A DNA stretch of 64,000 bases, taken from positions 1 through 64,000 of the forward strand of contig CAWIBR010000013.1 of assembly GCA_963834425.1 (NCBI GenBank), in the 5' to 3' direction. Source of the stretch: CAVURS01 sp963834425 (lineage in GTDB: Bacteria; Actinomycetota; Actinomycetes; Actinomycetales; CAVURS01). The first letter of the stretch is position 1. Each line of letters opens with the position of its first letter. Position numbers and translations under genes: made by a program. Of this stretch, positions 17,831 to 27,788 are shown one piece after another. The notes beneath the pieces were generated by a model. The model was not told the DNA's origin, did not search any database, and worked only from the letters and a program-made list of their open reading frames with translations.

Positions 17831-18232
17831 TCAGAACGCTTCGGCCGGAGCCCTCGCGACAGCCTGATCCTGCTTGCCCATCCCGCCGCTGACACCGACG
17901 GCGCCGACAACCTCGTTGCCGCGCTTCAGCGGACTCCACCGGCAAAGATCATTACTTTGCCGTTATTCGAGGCGTGGATTCCGAAGAACTGGTCACCCTA
18001 GTGGTCTGCGAAGCTGCGCAGCCAGCGCTTTCGTCTCAATGTCGAACGCGCGGGATGTCCAGGCCTTCTTGATGGCAATGTCGATGGAGCCAATCCATGC
18101 ACGTTCCATACGCTCGAAAGCGAGAAGATTCCCGCCTGCGTCGACAACTGCAATGTTCATTGGCTGACCGATCTGTTCTGCTTTGCGTTCGCCAGCTTCG
18201 ATGATTCTCCTCGCATCGGCAAGTGTGATCAT
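17831..18232 (-). CDS. GlcG/HbpS (DUF336) heme-binding-type protein (frameshifted)
   Basis: About 133 residues. N-terminal ITLADARRIIEAGERKAEQI, VAVVDAGGNLLAFERM-type strand (NIAVVDAGGNLLAFERMERA) and AIKKAWTSRAF; after shifts near 17998 and 17935 it continues FFGIHASNNGKVMIFAGGV, LKRGNEVVGAVGVSGGMGKQ to a stop at 17831. This is the DUF336 fold shared by GlcG and the Streptomyces heme-binding HbpS. The gene lies eight bases downstream of a cytochrome c gene on the same strand, so a link with heme or electron transfer is plausible but inferred. Confidence 0.8.
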
Positions 18233-18241
18233 AGTTCTCCT

Positions 18242-18577
18242 TCAGTAGGCATATATATAAGCTGCAATATCGGCCGCGTCCTGCGGCGTAACGTCCATAT
18301 CCGGCATCGCAGTTCCTGGTTTGATCTTTTGAGGATTCCGGATCCACTGGATGAGGTCTCCGGGTGTGTTCGGAAGCGTTCCGGCCACGAACATCCGGGC
18401 GTTCATGTTTGTCAGCGGCGGGCCGACGAGGCCGTGAGCGTACTTCAGCTTCGCGATCGTGTGGCAGGATCCGCAGCCGTAGCGGTAGATCGCCGCGGCA
18501 CCACGCTGCGGGTCGCCCTCGGCCACGGTGTTTCGCTTCAGCTGTCCTTCACAGCCTGCCAGCATCAGCAGCGGCAC
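18242..18577 (-). CDS. Lipoprotein cytochrome c, single heme
   Basis: A short c-type cytochrome anchored as a lipoprotein: GTG start, PLLMLAGC lipobox, heme site YGCGSCHTIAKL (CxxCH), the GLVGPPLTNMNAR motif, and the axial methionine in GTAMPDMDVTPQDAADIAAY. About 111 residues. It overlaps or abuts the end of the CtaG-like gene upstream (stop near 18595), so the two form an operon, with the cytochrome acting near a terminal oxidase at the outer face of the membrane. The start is chosen because it puts the lipobox at position 8. Confidence 0.85.
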   Translation of the reverse strand: MPLLMLAGCEGQLKRNTVAEGDPQRGAAAIYRYGCGSCHTIAKLKYAHGLVGPPLTNMNARMFVAGTLPNTPGDLIQWIRNPQKIKPGTAMPDMDVTPQDAADIAAYIYAY

Positions 18578-18594
18578 ACATAGAACGAAGTCGT

Positions 18595-19035
18595 TTAATC
18601 GGCATACTGCCTCCGCGCGGCAACCGAGTCGCTGTGACGCAGCCACTCCGCAAACAACCACAATCCAGCCATCATGAAAATGAGGCCGCCGGGAACCCAC
18701 ATGATGAGGCCACCTACCTGCTGATCCTCGAGCGGCGTGAATCCCCAGGCAGCGACGGTCTCGGCGTACTCCGGATACCAGAGGGTCGGAGCAAATGTCA
18801 GCAACGCACCGAGGGCGCTTGTGTGGATGGCCGTGGTGAACAGGTAAACGACTCCGGATCCGTAGGCACTCGTGCTGCGGGCCTGAATCAGGGACCACCA
18901 GAACAACAGCGCTGACAGGAAGAACGACAGGTGTTGTGCTGAGTGGATCCACTCATTGTCGAGCGTCTCCTGAAAGAGTGTGGGCGCGCGCCACAGCCAG
19001 AGGAGCGATGTATACGTACGTGTCAGCACGACAGA
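18595..19035 (-). CDS. CtaG-like cytochrome oxidase assembly protein, 5' truncated
   Basis: Only the C-terminal 145 residues remain: TSLLWLWRAPTLFQETLDNE, WIHSAQHLSFFLSALLFWWS, VVYLFTTAIHTSALGALLTF and GGLIMWVPGGLIFMMAGLWL. The WIHSAQHLSF helix and the multi-span pattern match the caa3-type oxidase assembly factor CtaG (copper delivery). The reading frame continues upstream into a tryptophan halogenase in another frame, so the gene was cut at a join near 19035. Its neighbour, the cytochrome c, fits the same respiratory role. Confidence 0.75.
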   Translation of the reverse strand, partial: SVVLTRTYTSLLWLWRAPTLFQETLDNEWIHSAQHLSFFLSALLFWWSLIQARSTSAYGSGVVYLFTTAIHTSALGALLTFAPTLWYPEYAETVAAWGFTPLEDQQVGGLIMWVPGGLIFMMAGLWLFAEWLRHSDSVAARRQYAD

Positions 19036-19040
19036 TCCGC
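19030..19040. other. Probable chimeric join 3
   Basis: The halogenase frame ends in ETFTRDSWLA and the CtaG frame begins at about LTRTYTSLLW; both are cut here. GC content also changes sharply across this point. Confidence 0.75.
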
Positions 19041-19603
19041 AAGCCAGCTGTCGCGGGTGAAGGTCTCGTCCTCGTAGAAAGGCAGTCGGCCGCGCTCGGC
19101 GAACAGCGCATCGTATGGGCGCGAGGCTTTCGGGCGGGGCGGTGTCGCGCATCCGCCGCCAGAAGGGCTCGTCGCGGCGCGAGGCGGCATAATGGAGCGC
19201 GAGGAAATCGCGCACGCGATCGGTCTCGGCCGCGCATTGGCGATTATAGTCCCACATCTCGACCGGCGCACAATCGCGGTCGGGCATCATCGCCACCAGC
19301 CGGTCGATCGCGCTGTGGGCGAGATGGAGGTTGGTCCATTCGAGCGGCTCGACCATCGTCGCCGCATCGCCGAGCGCGACGCAATTGCGCAGCCAGGGCT
19401 GGGGCCGCCGGCCCTGGCGCAGCGTGATCGGCGCCTGCGGATCGGCGCCGGCAAAACCGCGCAGGGTGCGCGCCGCCTTGTCGTCGCTGAGCTGCCCGAC
19501 GCGTAAGCGAAACCGTGCGAGGTGCGGCCGGATTGCGCGACCCAGCGCCAGCCCGCGCCATGCGCGATCGCGCGGTCGAGCGGCTGACCTTCCGCCGCCG
19601 GCC
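19036..19603 (-). CDS. Flavin-dependent tryptophan halogenase fragment
   Basis: An internal piece of about 185 residues without start or end: TSHGFAYASGQLSDDKAART, LRNCVALGDAATMVEPLEWT, NLHLAHSAIDRLVAMMPDRD, EMWDYNRQCAAETDRVRDFL and LPFYEDETFTRDSWLA. The ALGDA-x-x-x-EPLEWTN-type block and the NR..AE..RVRDF helix are typical of the tryptophan 7-halogenase family, including the large group from Sphingomonads and Caulobacterales of uncertain substrate. Both ends fall at joins, so nothing can be said about its cluster. Confidence 0.75.
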
Positions 19604-19610
19604 CATCGGC
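19598..19610. other. Probable chimeric join 4
   Basis: The HD protein loses its family match after SRHHERADG, where GSGYP would be expected, and halogenase sequence (EGQPLDRAIAHGAGWRW) begins. Confidence 0.75.
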
Positions 19611-20699
19611 CCGCTCGTGGTGCCGGCTCACGATCGGAGCGAGCGGCGCCAGCACCGGCGACGCGGGCCAGGATTCGCCCCGAGTGGTACGGGTGGAGGC
19701 GCACGAGCTCCCACTCCTCCGCCCGCAGCGCGCCCGCTGTCTCCCAGATGCCGGTCGGGACGGCCACGCGCCCCAGGTCGTGCAGCAGCCCGGCGCGGTG
19801 GACCAGGGCCGGGTCGACTGCCCCGGATCGCACCGCAGCCGCCTGCGCGAGACCGGCCACACCTCGCGAATGTCCTTGAAACCAGGGCGTTTTGAGATCG
19901 GCAGCGTCACCGAAGGCGGCGAGCGCCTCGTCGAGTGCGGTGCCGTCCCGGAAGGTACGCCGGGTGCCGGCTCGGCCTCGACAACGGCCGCCCAGAGGTC
20001 GTCGGGTTTGGACCGCTGCACCAGCTCGGCGGCCGACTCCAGGAAGGTCGACGTGATCGCCGGGTCGAGCGCGCGGCCGGACCAGCGGGCGACGGTCTCC
20101 GCGGCCAGCTCGGGGCCGCCCACGGCGTCGAACATGACAGCGACGAAGCCGACCGCGGCGAAGCGCGCTGCCTCGGCCACGTCGGTCCGGCCCGCCCGGT
20201 CGGCGCCCCGTGACCGTCGTACCGTTCGAAGCCGTCGAGCACGGCGCGGCTCACGCTCTCCGGCAGCCGCAACCGGCGGGTCAGGTCGGCGCCGACCTCA
20301 CAGTCGGCGCGGACCCCGTCGGCGTAGAAGCTCGCGGCGCCCAACGGCATTGCTCAGCAGCCGGACCCGGTCGACGCCCTGGCCGAGGCCGGCGAGCAAC
20401 CGCAGCGCTTCGGTCGGCCGGGTGGTGTCGGCGAGGTCGCCGCGAGCCCGCACGAGGACGTCGTTGCCGCCGAGCCGCGGCGGCCATCTCGTGCGACGTC
20501 GCGGCGCATCCGGCGTACCGGAGCAGGGTTGCGTAGAAGACATCGGAGCGGCGCGGCGTCGTCGAGTCCAGCATCGTTGGGCGAGCTCGGTGGCCAGCAA
20601 GCAGGCGCGCATCGCCTCGCCCGGTGGGTGTCCCCGGGTCAGGTCGCTCGTCACGGACAGCGCCGCGACGACACCGGCGATGCCGACGGGCTCGCGCAC
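19604..20699 (-). CDS. HD-domain phosphohydrolase, 3' truncated, frameshifted
   Basis: From a GTG at 20699: VGIAGVVAALSVTSDLTRGH, DVFYATLLRYAGCAATSHEM, LRLPESVSRAVLDGFERYDG (HD-domain helix), AVGFVAVMFDAVGGPELAAE, and a second HD block PALVHRAGLLHDLGRVAVPT, EWELVRLHPYHSGRILARV, PLAPIVSRHHERADG. The HDLGR and RHHERADG pieces mark a HD-GYP-like phosphohydrolase. Actinobacterial proteins of this layout usually end in a LuxR helix-turn-helix, which would lie beyond the cut near 19603. At least six frame changes occur. It lies next to an F420 nitroreductase gene on the same strand. Confidence 0.7.
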
Positions 20700-20709
20700 G
20701 GCCGCGAGT

Positions 20710-21231
20710 CTAGGCCGCCGTAGTCGAGGATGAAGATCCGCAGCCGACGGCCGGTGATCCGCTGCTGGTACTTCAGGTATCCGCCATAGACCCCGGCCGA
20801 GTCGGCCATGACCTCGTCCAACTCGGCGGCAGGTGGCCGGCCGAGCCACAACGTCGCGCGTGACGCCGCGATAGGTCACGGCGGCCCGCGGTTGGGCCTC
20901 GAGGTTGAGCACCCACGCCGGCGTGTGCGGCTGGCCGAAGTTGGTGCCGATCAGCGCGAGCGTGTCGGCGAACGGTACGGCGATCAGGTGGCTGGCCCGC
21001 GGCTGCCCGGACCGACGCCCGGTCGTGGTGAGAACGAGGACCGGCAGACCGGCCATCAGCCGAGGGACGCTGGTCCGGCCGCCGCTCACTCTGGACACGA
21101 TCCGGTCCATCGTCGGCGAGCGACCGGGAGAAGGCCCAGGCGCCCGGCCGGGTCGAGGCGAAGGCCTGCGTCCCGCGCTGCACCAGATTGGGCCGTGGCA
21201 CCGCGTAGGAGAGGTCGGCAGCCAGGCCCAT
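20710..21231 (-). CDS. F420H2-dependent nitroreductase (DDN family), frameshifted
   Basis: About 165 residues of the deazaflavin-dependent nitroreductase family, which adopts a split-barrel fold and binds F420. Seen across three frames: MGLAADLSYAVPRPNLVQRG, LMAGLPVLVLTTTGRRSGQP, RASHLIAVPFADTLALIGTN, FGQPHTPAWVLNLEAQPRAA and SAGVYGGYLKYQQRITGRRL. The TTTGRRSG and NFGQPHTPAW motifs are diagnostic. Frame changes near 21125 and 20845; a third near 20720 would bring the stop at 20710. Presence of F420 enzymes supports an actinobacterial source. Confidence 0.8.
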
Positions 21232-21583
21232 GCCGCCAACCTAGCCCGGCGATGATGCCCCCGGGCTAGGAGGACACCATCGTAGAGCGGCCGACAGGCG
21301 AACACGGAGCTGTCATTGCCGGCTGCCAGGTGACTCAGGGCCATCCGTTGCGCTTCGTCCTTCACTGCATCGGCACGGGCAGTGACTATCTGAAGTGACT
21401 AACCCGCCAGAGTGATGGATCACCCGAATGGGTGAGTCCAGGTAGTCCGGTCGTGCTCGGGAGTGGGGTGCCGCCAGTACCGCTGGGGTCGGGTCCGCGG
21501 CGGGGTCTGGGGTTGCGGCGGGCGGGAGTTTGAGTTAGGCAGTGCGATAGCTACCCGCTGCTTTACCGACGATTGGGCCACTC
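21232..21583. other. Intergenic region with two stem-loops
   Basis: No gene is visible. CTAGCCCGG (21241-21249) pairs perfectly with CCGGGCTAG (21261-21269), just upstream of the nitroreductase start, and TGGATCACCC-gaat-GGGTGAGTCCA (21416-21440) forms another dyad. Either could be an operator or part of a leader; the region must contain the divergent promoters for the nitroreductase and the metallopeptidase. Confidence 0.45.
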
Positions 21584-23835
21584 ATGACTCTTGATCGCTC
21601 CGTTCTGTCCGGATCGCGACCGCGCGGGAGGTGGCTCCGCAGAACGGGGGTCGCCACGCTCGGCGGCGCCGCTCTCGTCCTCTCCGTAGTCCTCGCCCCC
21701 GCTGCGCAGTCCGCCAGCCAGCCCCAGGCCAAGACGGGCAAGGCCGCACCCACGAGTGACGTTCGGGAGGTCAACCCGAACAAGAAGCTGTCGACCAAGA
21801 ACCTCACGCTCAACCAGGCGAGCAAGGCCCAAGCCAAGGCCGAGGCCAAGGCTGCCGCCGCCGGCACGCCGGCCGTCGGCACGACCCGCACGCTGCTCGC
21901 CGAGGACGACTTCAACGGGATCCTCTACCGGAAGTCCTACACACTGCAGGCCGTCGGCCCGCACATCGAGGTGTGGGTCGCCGCCGACACCGTCGTTCCC
22001 GGCCGGCGACTGCCGCAACGCGGTGGCCAACACCACGACCGTGACGCCGGCGCAGGCTCAGTACCTGGCCGACCAGTTCGAGACCAAGATGTTCCCGGTC
22101 GAGTCGCAGGCCTTCTCGGTCGCACCGGACCGTGACGGCTCGGGCAACGTCGTGTCCGGCACGGACTCCACGGGTGACGGCGACAAGATCGTGACGCTGG
22201 TCGACAACGTCCGGGACGACAACTACTACACGTCAACACGCCCCGACGTACATCGCCGGGTTCTTCTCCAGCCAGTTCAACGAGCTGCTCGACCGCAACA
22301 TCATGACGATCGACGCGTTCGACTGGCTGCACCGCACCGGTGCGAACCCGGCCGACGAGCCGACCGCCGACCTCTGCACCAGCCGGCCGGCGCGCCCTCA
22401 CCTACGAGGGCACGTTCGCGCACGAGTACCAGCACCTGCTGCAGTACTACCAGGACCCGGCCGAGGTCAGCTGGGTCAACGAGGGCCTGTCCGACTTCGC
22501 CATCTCCCTGACCGGCTATGGCGACGCGACGCGCACGGTCTTCCAGTCCGGGACGCAGAACCACATCTACTGCTTCCAGGGCTTCGGGACCGTCCAGACA
22601 CCCTTCAACCAGAACCCACGCGACTGCGGTGGGCCGGAGAACTCGTTGACCCTGTGGGGCGACCAGTTCACCGGCAACTCGATCCTGGCCGACTACGGCA
22701 ACGCCTGGTCGTTCATGCTCTTCCTCAAGGACCGCTACGGCGTGGCCTTCATCGAGTGCGCTGCACCGTGACGGCAACGCCCAGGGCCTCGAAGGAGTGC
22801 AGGACCAGCTCGACCAGTTCGCGCCCGGGACCGACGTCTTCAACGTGATCCATGATTTCCAGACGGCAACACTCGTCGACGGGATCGTGGGCGCGAAGAA
22901 CGGCTCGGTGAAGGGCATCGCCAAGGGCCGGGTCACCTCGCCGAGCCTGAACTCGACGGTCAACCTGACCAACCCGGCGTCGTACGCCGCGGCCGGTGCG
23001 CCGGCCAACGGTGCCGACTACGTGGCACTGCGGGATGGCAGTGGTCAGATCATGAACGCCAAGGGCCTGAAGTCGCTGTCCTTCCAGGGCGCTGCGACCC
23101 TCGTGCCTGAGGCGCTCAAGTGGACCAGCGTCGCCGAGCCCGCCGGACCACGCCGGCAACGCGGCGCTCTGGTCGGGCAACACGTCCAACCTCGACGCCA
23201 GTGCTGTCACCCAGGTGACGGTGCCGACGGCCAACCCGACGCTGACCTACAGCGAGCTGCACCTGGCTGAGGCGGCTTCGACTACGCCTACACCGTCATC
23301 TCCACCGACGGCGGCGTGACGTATTCCGCGCTGGCCAACGCCAACACGGTCGACGGGCCGCAGGGCCCGGCGCTCAACGGTGACGGGAGCGTGGGGCACG
23401 CAGACGTTCGACCTCTCGGCGTACGCCGGCCAGCAGGTGCTGATCGGCTTCCGCTACGTCAGCGATGGCGGGGTCAACGAGGGCGGCTGGTACGTCGACG
23501 ACGTCAACGTCGGCGGCGCCGTCATCAACGACGGCACGGCTACGGCACCGTTCAGCTCGACGACCCAGATCCGGCCCGTGCCGGTGCACGCCTGGAACGT
23601 CCGGGTGGTCGGGGTCGACGCGGCCAAGCACAAGGTCCTGGTGAAGAACTTCTCCAAGGCCTCGTTCTCGATGGGCACCTCGGCGCTCGCGCCGTTCCGG
23701 GCCTACCCGCAGGTCGTCGTACTGGTTGCGTACGACGAGCCGACCGAGCAGTACCAGCCGCAGGCGTTGTACACGCTGACGGCGAACGGCGTGGTCCAGC
23801 CCGGTGGAGGTCTCGACGCTCCCGCCGCCGGCTAG
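21584..23835 (+). CDS. Secreted M6-like (immune inhibitor A-type) metallopeptidase, frameshifted
   Basis: A secreted protein of about 740 residues over at least seven frames. A twin-arginine-like signal (GRWLRRTGVATLGGAALVLS) leads to LLAEDDFNGILYRKSYTLQA, then the zinc site GTFAHEYQHLLQYYQDPAEV with the downstream SWVNEGLSDFAISLTGYGD, where HEYQH and NEG supply the metal ligands and catalytic Glu. The C-terminal half has a beta-rich domain (FDLSAYAGQQVLIGFRYVSD, EGGWYVDDVNVGG) as in MAM/immune inhibitor A tails. It probably degrades extracellular protein. All frame changes are single-base and the blocks are collinear, so I consider the gene intact. Confidence 0.8.
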
Positions 23836-23861
23836 GCCTTAGCCAGCCGGGAGCCAGACAC

Positions 23862-23904
23862 TGCGGCCCCGATTCGCCCACCAGATGGGCGGATCGGGGC
23901 CGCA
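23862..23904. terminator. Bidirectional terminator hairpin
   Basis: TGCGGCCCCGATTCGCCCA (23862-23880) pairs with TGGGCGGATCGGGGCCGCA (23886-23904), 19 base pairs with one mismatch and a 5-base loop. It lies between the ends of two convergent genes, the metallopeptidase and the uracil permease, and suits both. Confidence 0.85.
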
Positions 23905-23911
23905 GGTCGTT

Positions 23912-25327
23912 CTAGTCGTTGTCCTTGTACTCCGCGCCGGTGCCGCTACCGCCGAGCGTGCGCGTGGTCTCGTCGTGGCCGAGCTCCTCGGTGCGGCCCT
24001 TGACCAGGTGGAAGTAGACGATCACCAGGATCGTGCCGAGCGCGATGCCACCGAGCGAGAAGTCGTCGGTGATCTTCAGCGTGACGCCGCCGATGCCGGC
24101 GATCAGGCCGGCGGCCAGGCCGACCATGTTGACCGGGTTGCCGAAGTCGACCCGGTTCTCGACCCAGATCTTGGCGCCGACCAGGCCGATCATCCCGTAG
24201 AGCACCACGGTGATGCCGCCGAGGACGCCGCCGGGGGTCGCGCTGACGATCTGGCCGAACTTCGGGCAGAGACCGAGCAGGATCGCGACGCCGGCTGCCA
24301 CGTAGTAGGCCGCCGTCGAGTAGACCCTGGTCGCACCCATGACCCCGATGTTCTCGGCGTACGTCGTGGTCGGTGAGCCACCGAAGAGACTGGCCAAAGC
24401 CGTTGCGGCACCGTCGGCCCCGATCGCCCGCCCCATATAGGGATCGAGGTCGGCGCCGGTCATCTGCGCGACCGCCTTGACGTGACCGGTGTTCTCCGCG
24501 ATGAGCGCGATGACACCCGGCAGCACGAGCAGGATGAAGGTGAGCGAGAAGCTCGGGCCGTGGACGACCGAGACACCGTCAGCCAGCTTGCCGCTCGGGA
24601 AGCCGACCCAGTCGGCGGCCTTGACGCCGGTCCAGCTCACCCGGTCATGGTCGATCGCCTTGGTCAGGTCGGCGCCAGTGACCGAGTGGATCTGGCCGAA
24701 GACCTTGTCGGCCAGCCACGAGATCAGATAGCCGAAGATCAAGGCCAGGAAGACCGCGATCCGGCCGAAGAAGCCGGGCAGCAGTACGGCGGCACACACC
24801 ATGAATGTCGCTGTCAGCAAAGCGATCCACTGGTCCTGCGGCCAGTAGATGCCGGCCACGACGGGCGCCAGGTTGAAGCCGATCAACATCACGACGGCCC
24901 CGGTGACCGCTGGCGGCAGGATGATGTGGATCCATCGCGCGCCGGCGAAATGGACCAGGACGCCGACCAATGCGAGGACGACGCCGGCTATGAGGATGGA
25001 TCCGGTGACGTCCTTGGAGTCGCCGCCCTGTCCGCGGATCGCCGCGACGCTGGCGACGAACGACGCGCTGGTGCCCAGATAGCTCGGCACGCGGTTCTGT
25101 ACGACGAGCAGGAACAGGATCGTGCAGATACCGGAGAACAGGATGGCCAGGTTGGGGTCCAGCCCCATCACCAGCGGGAAGACGAACGTGGCGCCGAACA
25201 TGGCCACCACGTGCTGAGCGCCTAGTCCGGCGGTGCGCCCCCAGCTGAGCCGCTGCATCGGGCCGACCGACTCGCCCGGTGGTGGGGTCTTGCCGTCGTG
25301 GACCAGCTCCCAGGTGAAGATCGACAT
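23912..25327 (-). CDS. Uracil-xanthine permease (NCS2 family)
   Basis: A 471-residue nucleobase transporter with about 14 membrane segments. Family signatures: QHVVAMFGATFVFPLVMGLD near the start, NRVPSYLGTSASFVASVAAI, the central LIAENTGHVKAVAQMTG, and the substrate motif GGSPTTTYAENIGVMGATRV. These match the UraA side of the family, so uracil is the likeliest substrate. The C-terminal tail is acidic and polar (ELGHDETTRTLGGSGTGAEY). No pyrimidine genes are nearby. Confidence 0.92.
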   Translation of the reverse strand: MSIFTWELVHDGKTPPPGESVGPMQRLSWGRTAGLGAQHVVAMFGATFVFPLVMGLDPNLAILFSGICTILFLLVVQNRVPSYLGTSASFVASVAAIRGQGGDSKDVTGSILIAGVVLALVGVLVHFAGARWIHIILPPAVTGAVVMLIGFNLAPVVAGIYWPQDQWIALLTATFMVCAAVLLPGFFGRIAVFLALIFGYLISWLADKVFGQIHSVTGADLTKAIDHDRVSWTGVKAADWVGFPSGKLADGVSVVHGPSFSLTFILLVLPGVIALIAENTGHVKAVAQMTGADLDPYMGRAIGADGAATALASLFGGSPTTTYAENIGVMGATRVYSTAAYYVAAGVAILLGLCPKFGQIVSATPGGVLGGITVVLYGMIGLVGAKIWVENRVDFGNPVNMVGLAAGLIAGIGGVTLKITDDFSLGGIALGTILVIVYFHLVKGRTEELGHDETTRTLGGSGTGAEYKDND

Positions 25328-25407
25328 GGCTGCCTCCTTCAGGGCCTGCCCCGACAGCAGGCGACACGGGTCAAGGTACGCGCGCGGGAACCCCAGGCCC
25401 AGGACCC

Positions 25408-27693
25408 TCAGCGCGAGTCGGCGGTCTGTTTCGCGGCGCGGGCGAGGCCGTCTGGGTTGAGGGTCGACTGCAAGCGGCGTACGGCGTCGAGGTGGTCACC
25501 GGTCCAGATCATCCGCGCCGCAGTCGAACTGGCGCAGCCGTCGTGCACGTGCAGGTCCCGTCGTACGGCGTCGATCAGCTGCCGGTCGGTGGCCGGGTCG
25601 GGCGACAACGGCGCTGGCGCATCGACCAGCCCGCGGAAGCTGTCGGCCAGCCTGGCGTACCAGTCCTCGACCCGCTGACTGGCCTGGGCCAACGCGTTTC
25701 GAGCTGCCGTGCGGTCGCCGTGGTCCCCACCGTCGTCGCGCCGCCAGAGGTCGAGCACCGCGTCGGCGGCCAGCCGCACGCCGATGACGCCGGACACCAG
25801 GCTGGTCACCTCCGACAGTGGCGCGCGCTTGAGCCCGCGCTCGGCCAGATAGCTGCGGTAGGTGTCGTCGAGCCGGCGTGACGACGCGGCCGAGCGGGTC
25901 GCGCGCCGCGACCGGGAACGCGGGCTCAACCCCCGCCCGAACCGTTCGTCGCTCGAGGCCGGGTCCCGAAATCCACTGCGGCGACGAGATAGTGGGCGCG
26001 TGTCCGTGTAGGCCTCGGCCAGCGCGTGCCGCAGTGCCGACGTCGCACCCCGCGGCCAGAACAGCAGCCCGACCACGAGGCTCACCAGACAGCCGATCGC
26101 GATGTCCTCGACCCGCACCAGCCCGACCCGCCACCCAGCCGGCGCGATGATGTTGAACAGGATGACCAGCGTCACCGTGAAGGCGGCCTGCCCCGCCGCG
26201 AACGAGATCGCTGCCGGAGCAACGCCGGCCACGAGGATGACGATGGGCAGCAGCACCCACAGCACGGTCGTGTCCGTGCCGATCAGCTCCACCAGCACGC
26301 CACCGATGGCGAACCCCACGACCGTGCCGGCCAGTCCGCGCGCGACGTTCTGCCCGGTGTTCAGCGCGCTCGAGCGCAGCACCGACAGCGTGGCCAGGAC
26401 GACCCAGAACGAGTGCTGTACGCCGGACAGGTTGGCGACGAGCACCGCTGCGCCGAGAGCGACGCCGCCGCGGATGCTGTTGCGCAGCGAGACCGAGTGC
26501 CGGTCGACGGAGGCGGCGGCGCGCTCCTGGGCCGCCGCCAGCGGCCCGTCCAGCCCACCCGGCTGACGCCCCAGGGTGCGGTCGACCCAACCCCGCCGCT
26601 CGGCCGCCACGGTGAGGCCGACGTTGGCCGCGATCTGCTCCGCGGCGAAGCCGAGCTCCTGGGCCCGGAAGCTGGGCTCGAGCGAGGTGACCAGCTCCTC
26701 GACCTCGGTCTCGCCCACCGATGCGCGCGGGACCGGCAGGTCAGTGGTCGAGGCATCCTCGAGCCGGCCGATCTCGGCCCGCAGGTCACGCCGGGCCCGC
26801 TCCAGATCCGCAAGGTCACCGGCCGGATCAGCCAGCACAGTCGCCGAGGTGTCGAGAAGCGTTGCCACACAACGCTTCACGGCCACCGACAGCTGGTTGA
26901 CCGGCTGGCCAGGTCGATGCGGCGCGGCCTGGACCGCGATGGCGTTCAGCCAGCTGAGCTCGTCGACCAACCGGACGAGCGTGCGCGCCGGCGTGCTCAG
27001 CCCGGTCGGCCGGTACGGCGTCGCGATGAACACCCGCCGCAACGCCATCACGGCAGCGTCGGACGACTCGACCGCCGCCGCATGTTGCTCCGCCGTCGGC
27101 GCATCGGCCTCGCCGAGCCGGAAGGCCAGGTCGGACCGGATCCGCGCCGCGAGCGCCCGGCAGGCTTCGATCGCGGGCCCCCGCAACGGGTTTCGCTCCG
27201 GCGCCGGCCACAACACGACGATCGCCACCAACGCGACGACGGACGCAAGACCCCACCCGATCAGCCGGTCCGGGATCGACGAGACCGGCCCGGGCTGGGT
27301 GACCGGGAGGATGAACGCCAACAGCAGAGCGGTCCCGGCCCCCGCCAGCACCGAGCTGACGACGCTCGCGAACAGCACCGCGAACGCGACCAGGCCCATC
27401 GACACCGCGGCCAGCCACGCCGACCGCGAGGCGAGCGTCCCCAGGCAGACCAGCCCGGCCCCCGTCACCCCCAGTGCAACATGCGCCTGCACCCGCTGGC
27501 GCATCGGCCCGCCGAAGTCGACGAGCAGCAGCTGCGCGAACGAGCCGAAGGCGGCGAACGTCGCCAGCGTCGGGTTGTCGAGGACCTGGACCCCGATCGC
27601 GAACATCGCGGGCATGATGATGGCCGTCCGGCCGGCCCGCCGCAGCGCGGCGAAGCCCGGGTCATGCCGGCGCAACCACGAGACCAGGTGCAT
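25408..27693 (-). CDS. FUSC-family inner membrane protein
   Basis: A 761-residue protein in two hydrophobic blocks. Residues 20-170 hold about six spans (AIIMPAMFAIGVQVLDNPTL, VDFGGPMRQRVQAHVALGVT, AGAGTALLLAFILPVTQPGP), a long soluble helical middle follows, and residues 400-550 hold a second set (GVALGAAVLVANLSGVQHSF, WVVLATLSVLRSSALNTGQN, ARGLAGTVVGFAIGGVLVEL). This is the fusaric-acid-resistance/aluminium-activated transporter fold, proposed to export aromatic acids. The specificity here is unknown. It is divergent from the LLM oxidoreductase gene. Confidence 0.88.
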   Translation of the reverse strand: MHLVSWLRRHDPGFAALRRAGRTAIIMPAMFAIGVQVLDNPTLATFAAFGSFAQLLLVDFGGPMRQRVQAHVALGVTGAGLVCLGTLASRSAWLAAVSMGLVAFAVLFASVVSSVLAGAGTALLLAFILPVTQPGPVSSIPDRLIGWGLASVVALVAIVVLWPAPERNPLRGPAIEACRALAARIRSDLAFRLGEADAPTAEQHAAAVESSDAAVMALRRVFIATPYRPTGLSTPARTLVRLVDELSWLNAIAVQAAPHRPGQPVNQLSVAVKRCVATLLDTSATVLADPAGDLADLERARRDLRAEIGRLEDASTTDLPVPRASVGETEVEELVTSLEPSFRAQELGFAAEQIAANVGLTVAAERRGWVDRTLGRQPGGLDGPLAAAQERAAASVDRHSVSLRNSIRGGVALGAAVLVANLSGVQHSFWVVLATLSVLRSSALNTGQNVARGLAGTVVGFAIGGVLVELIGTDTTVLWVLLPIVILVAGVAPAAISFAAGQAAFTVTLVILFNIIAPAGWRVGLVRVEDIAIGCLVSLVVGLLFWPRGATSALRHALAEAYTDTRPLSRRRSGFRDPASSDERFGRGLSPRSRSRRATRSAASSRRLDDTYRSYLAERGLKRAPLSEVTSLVSGVIGVRLAADAVLDLWRRDDGGDHGDRTAARNALAQASQRVEDWYARLADSFRGLVDAPAPLSPDPATDRQLIDAVRRDLHVHDGCASSTAARMIWTGDHLDAVRRLQSTLNPDGLARAAKQTADSR

Positions 27694-27788
27694 CGCCGCT
27701 CATCCTGGGAGCCGCCGCTCCCCGCGTCAACGGCAGCGCACCAGGGGCCGCGCTGCGGGACGAACCAGCGCGGGTTAGCGTGCGAAGC

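Noticed and set aside
19036..19603. Evidence of a halogenated natural-product cluster
   Set aside because: Only an internal fragment of the halogenase is present, both edges are joins, and no biosynthetic genes flank it.
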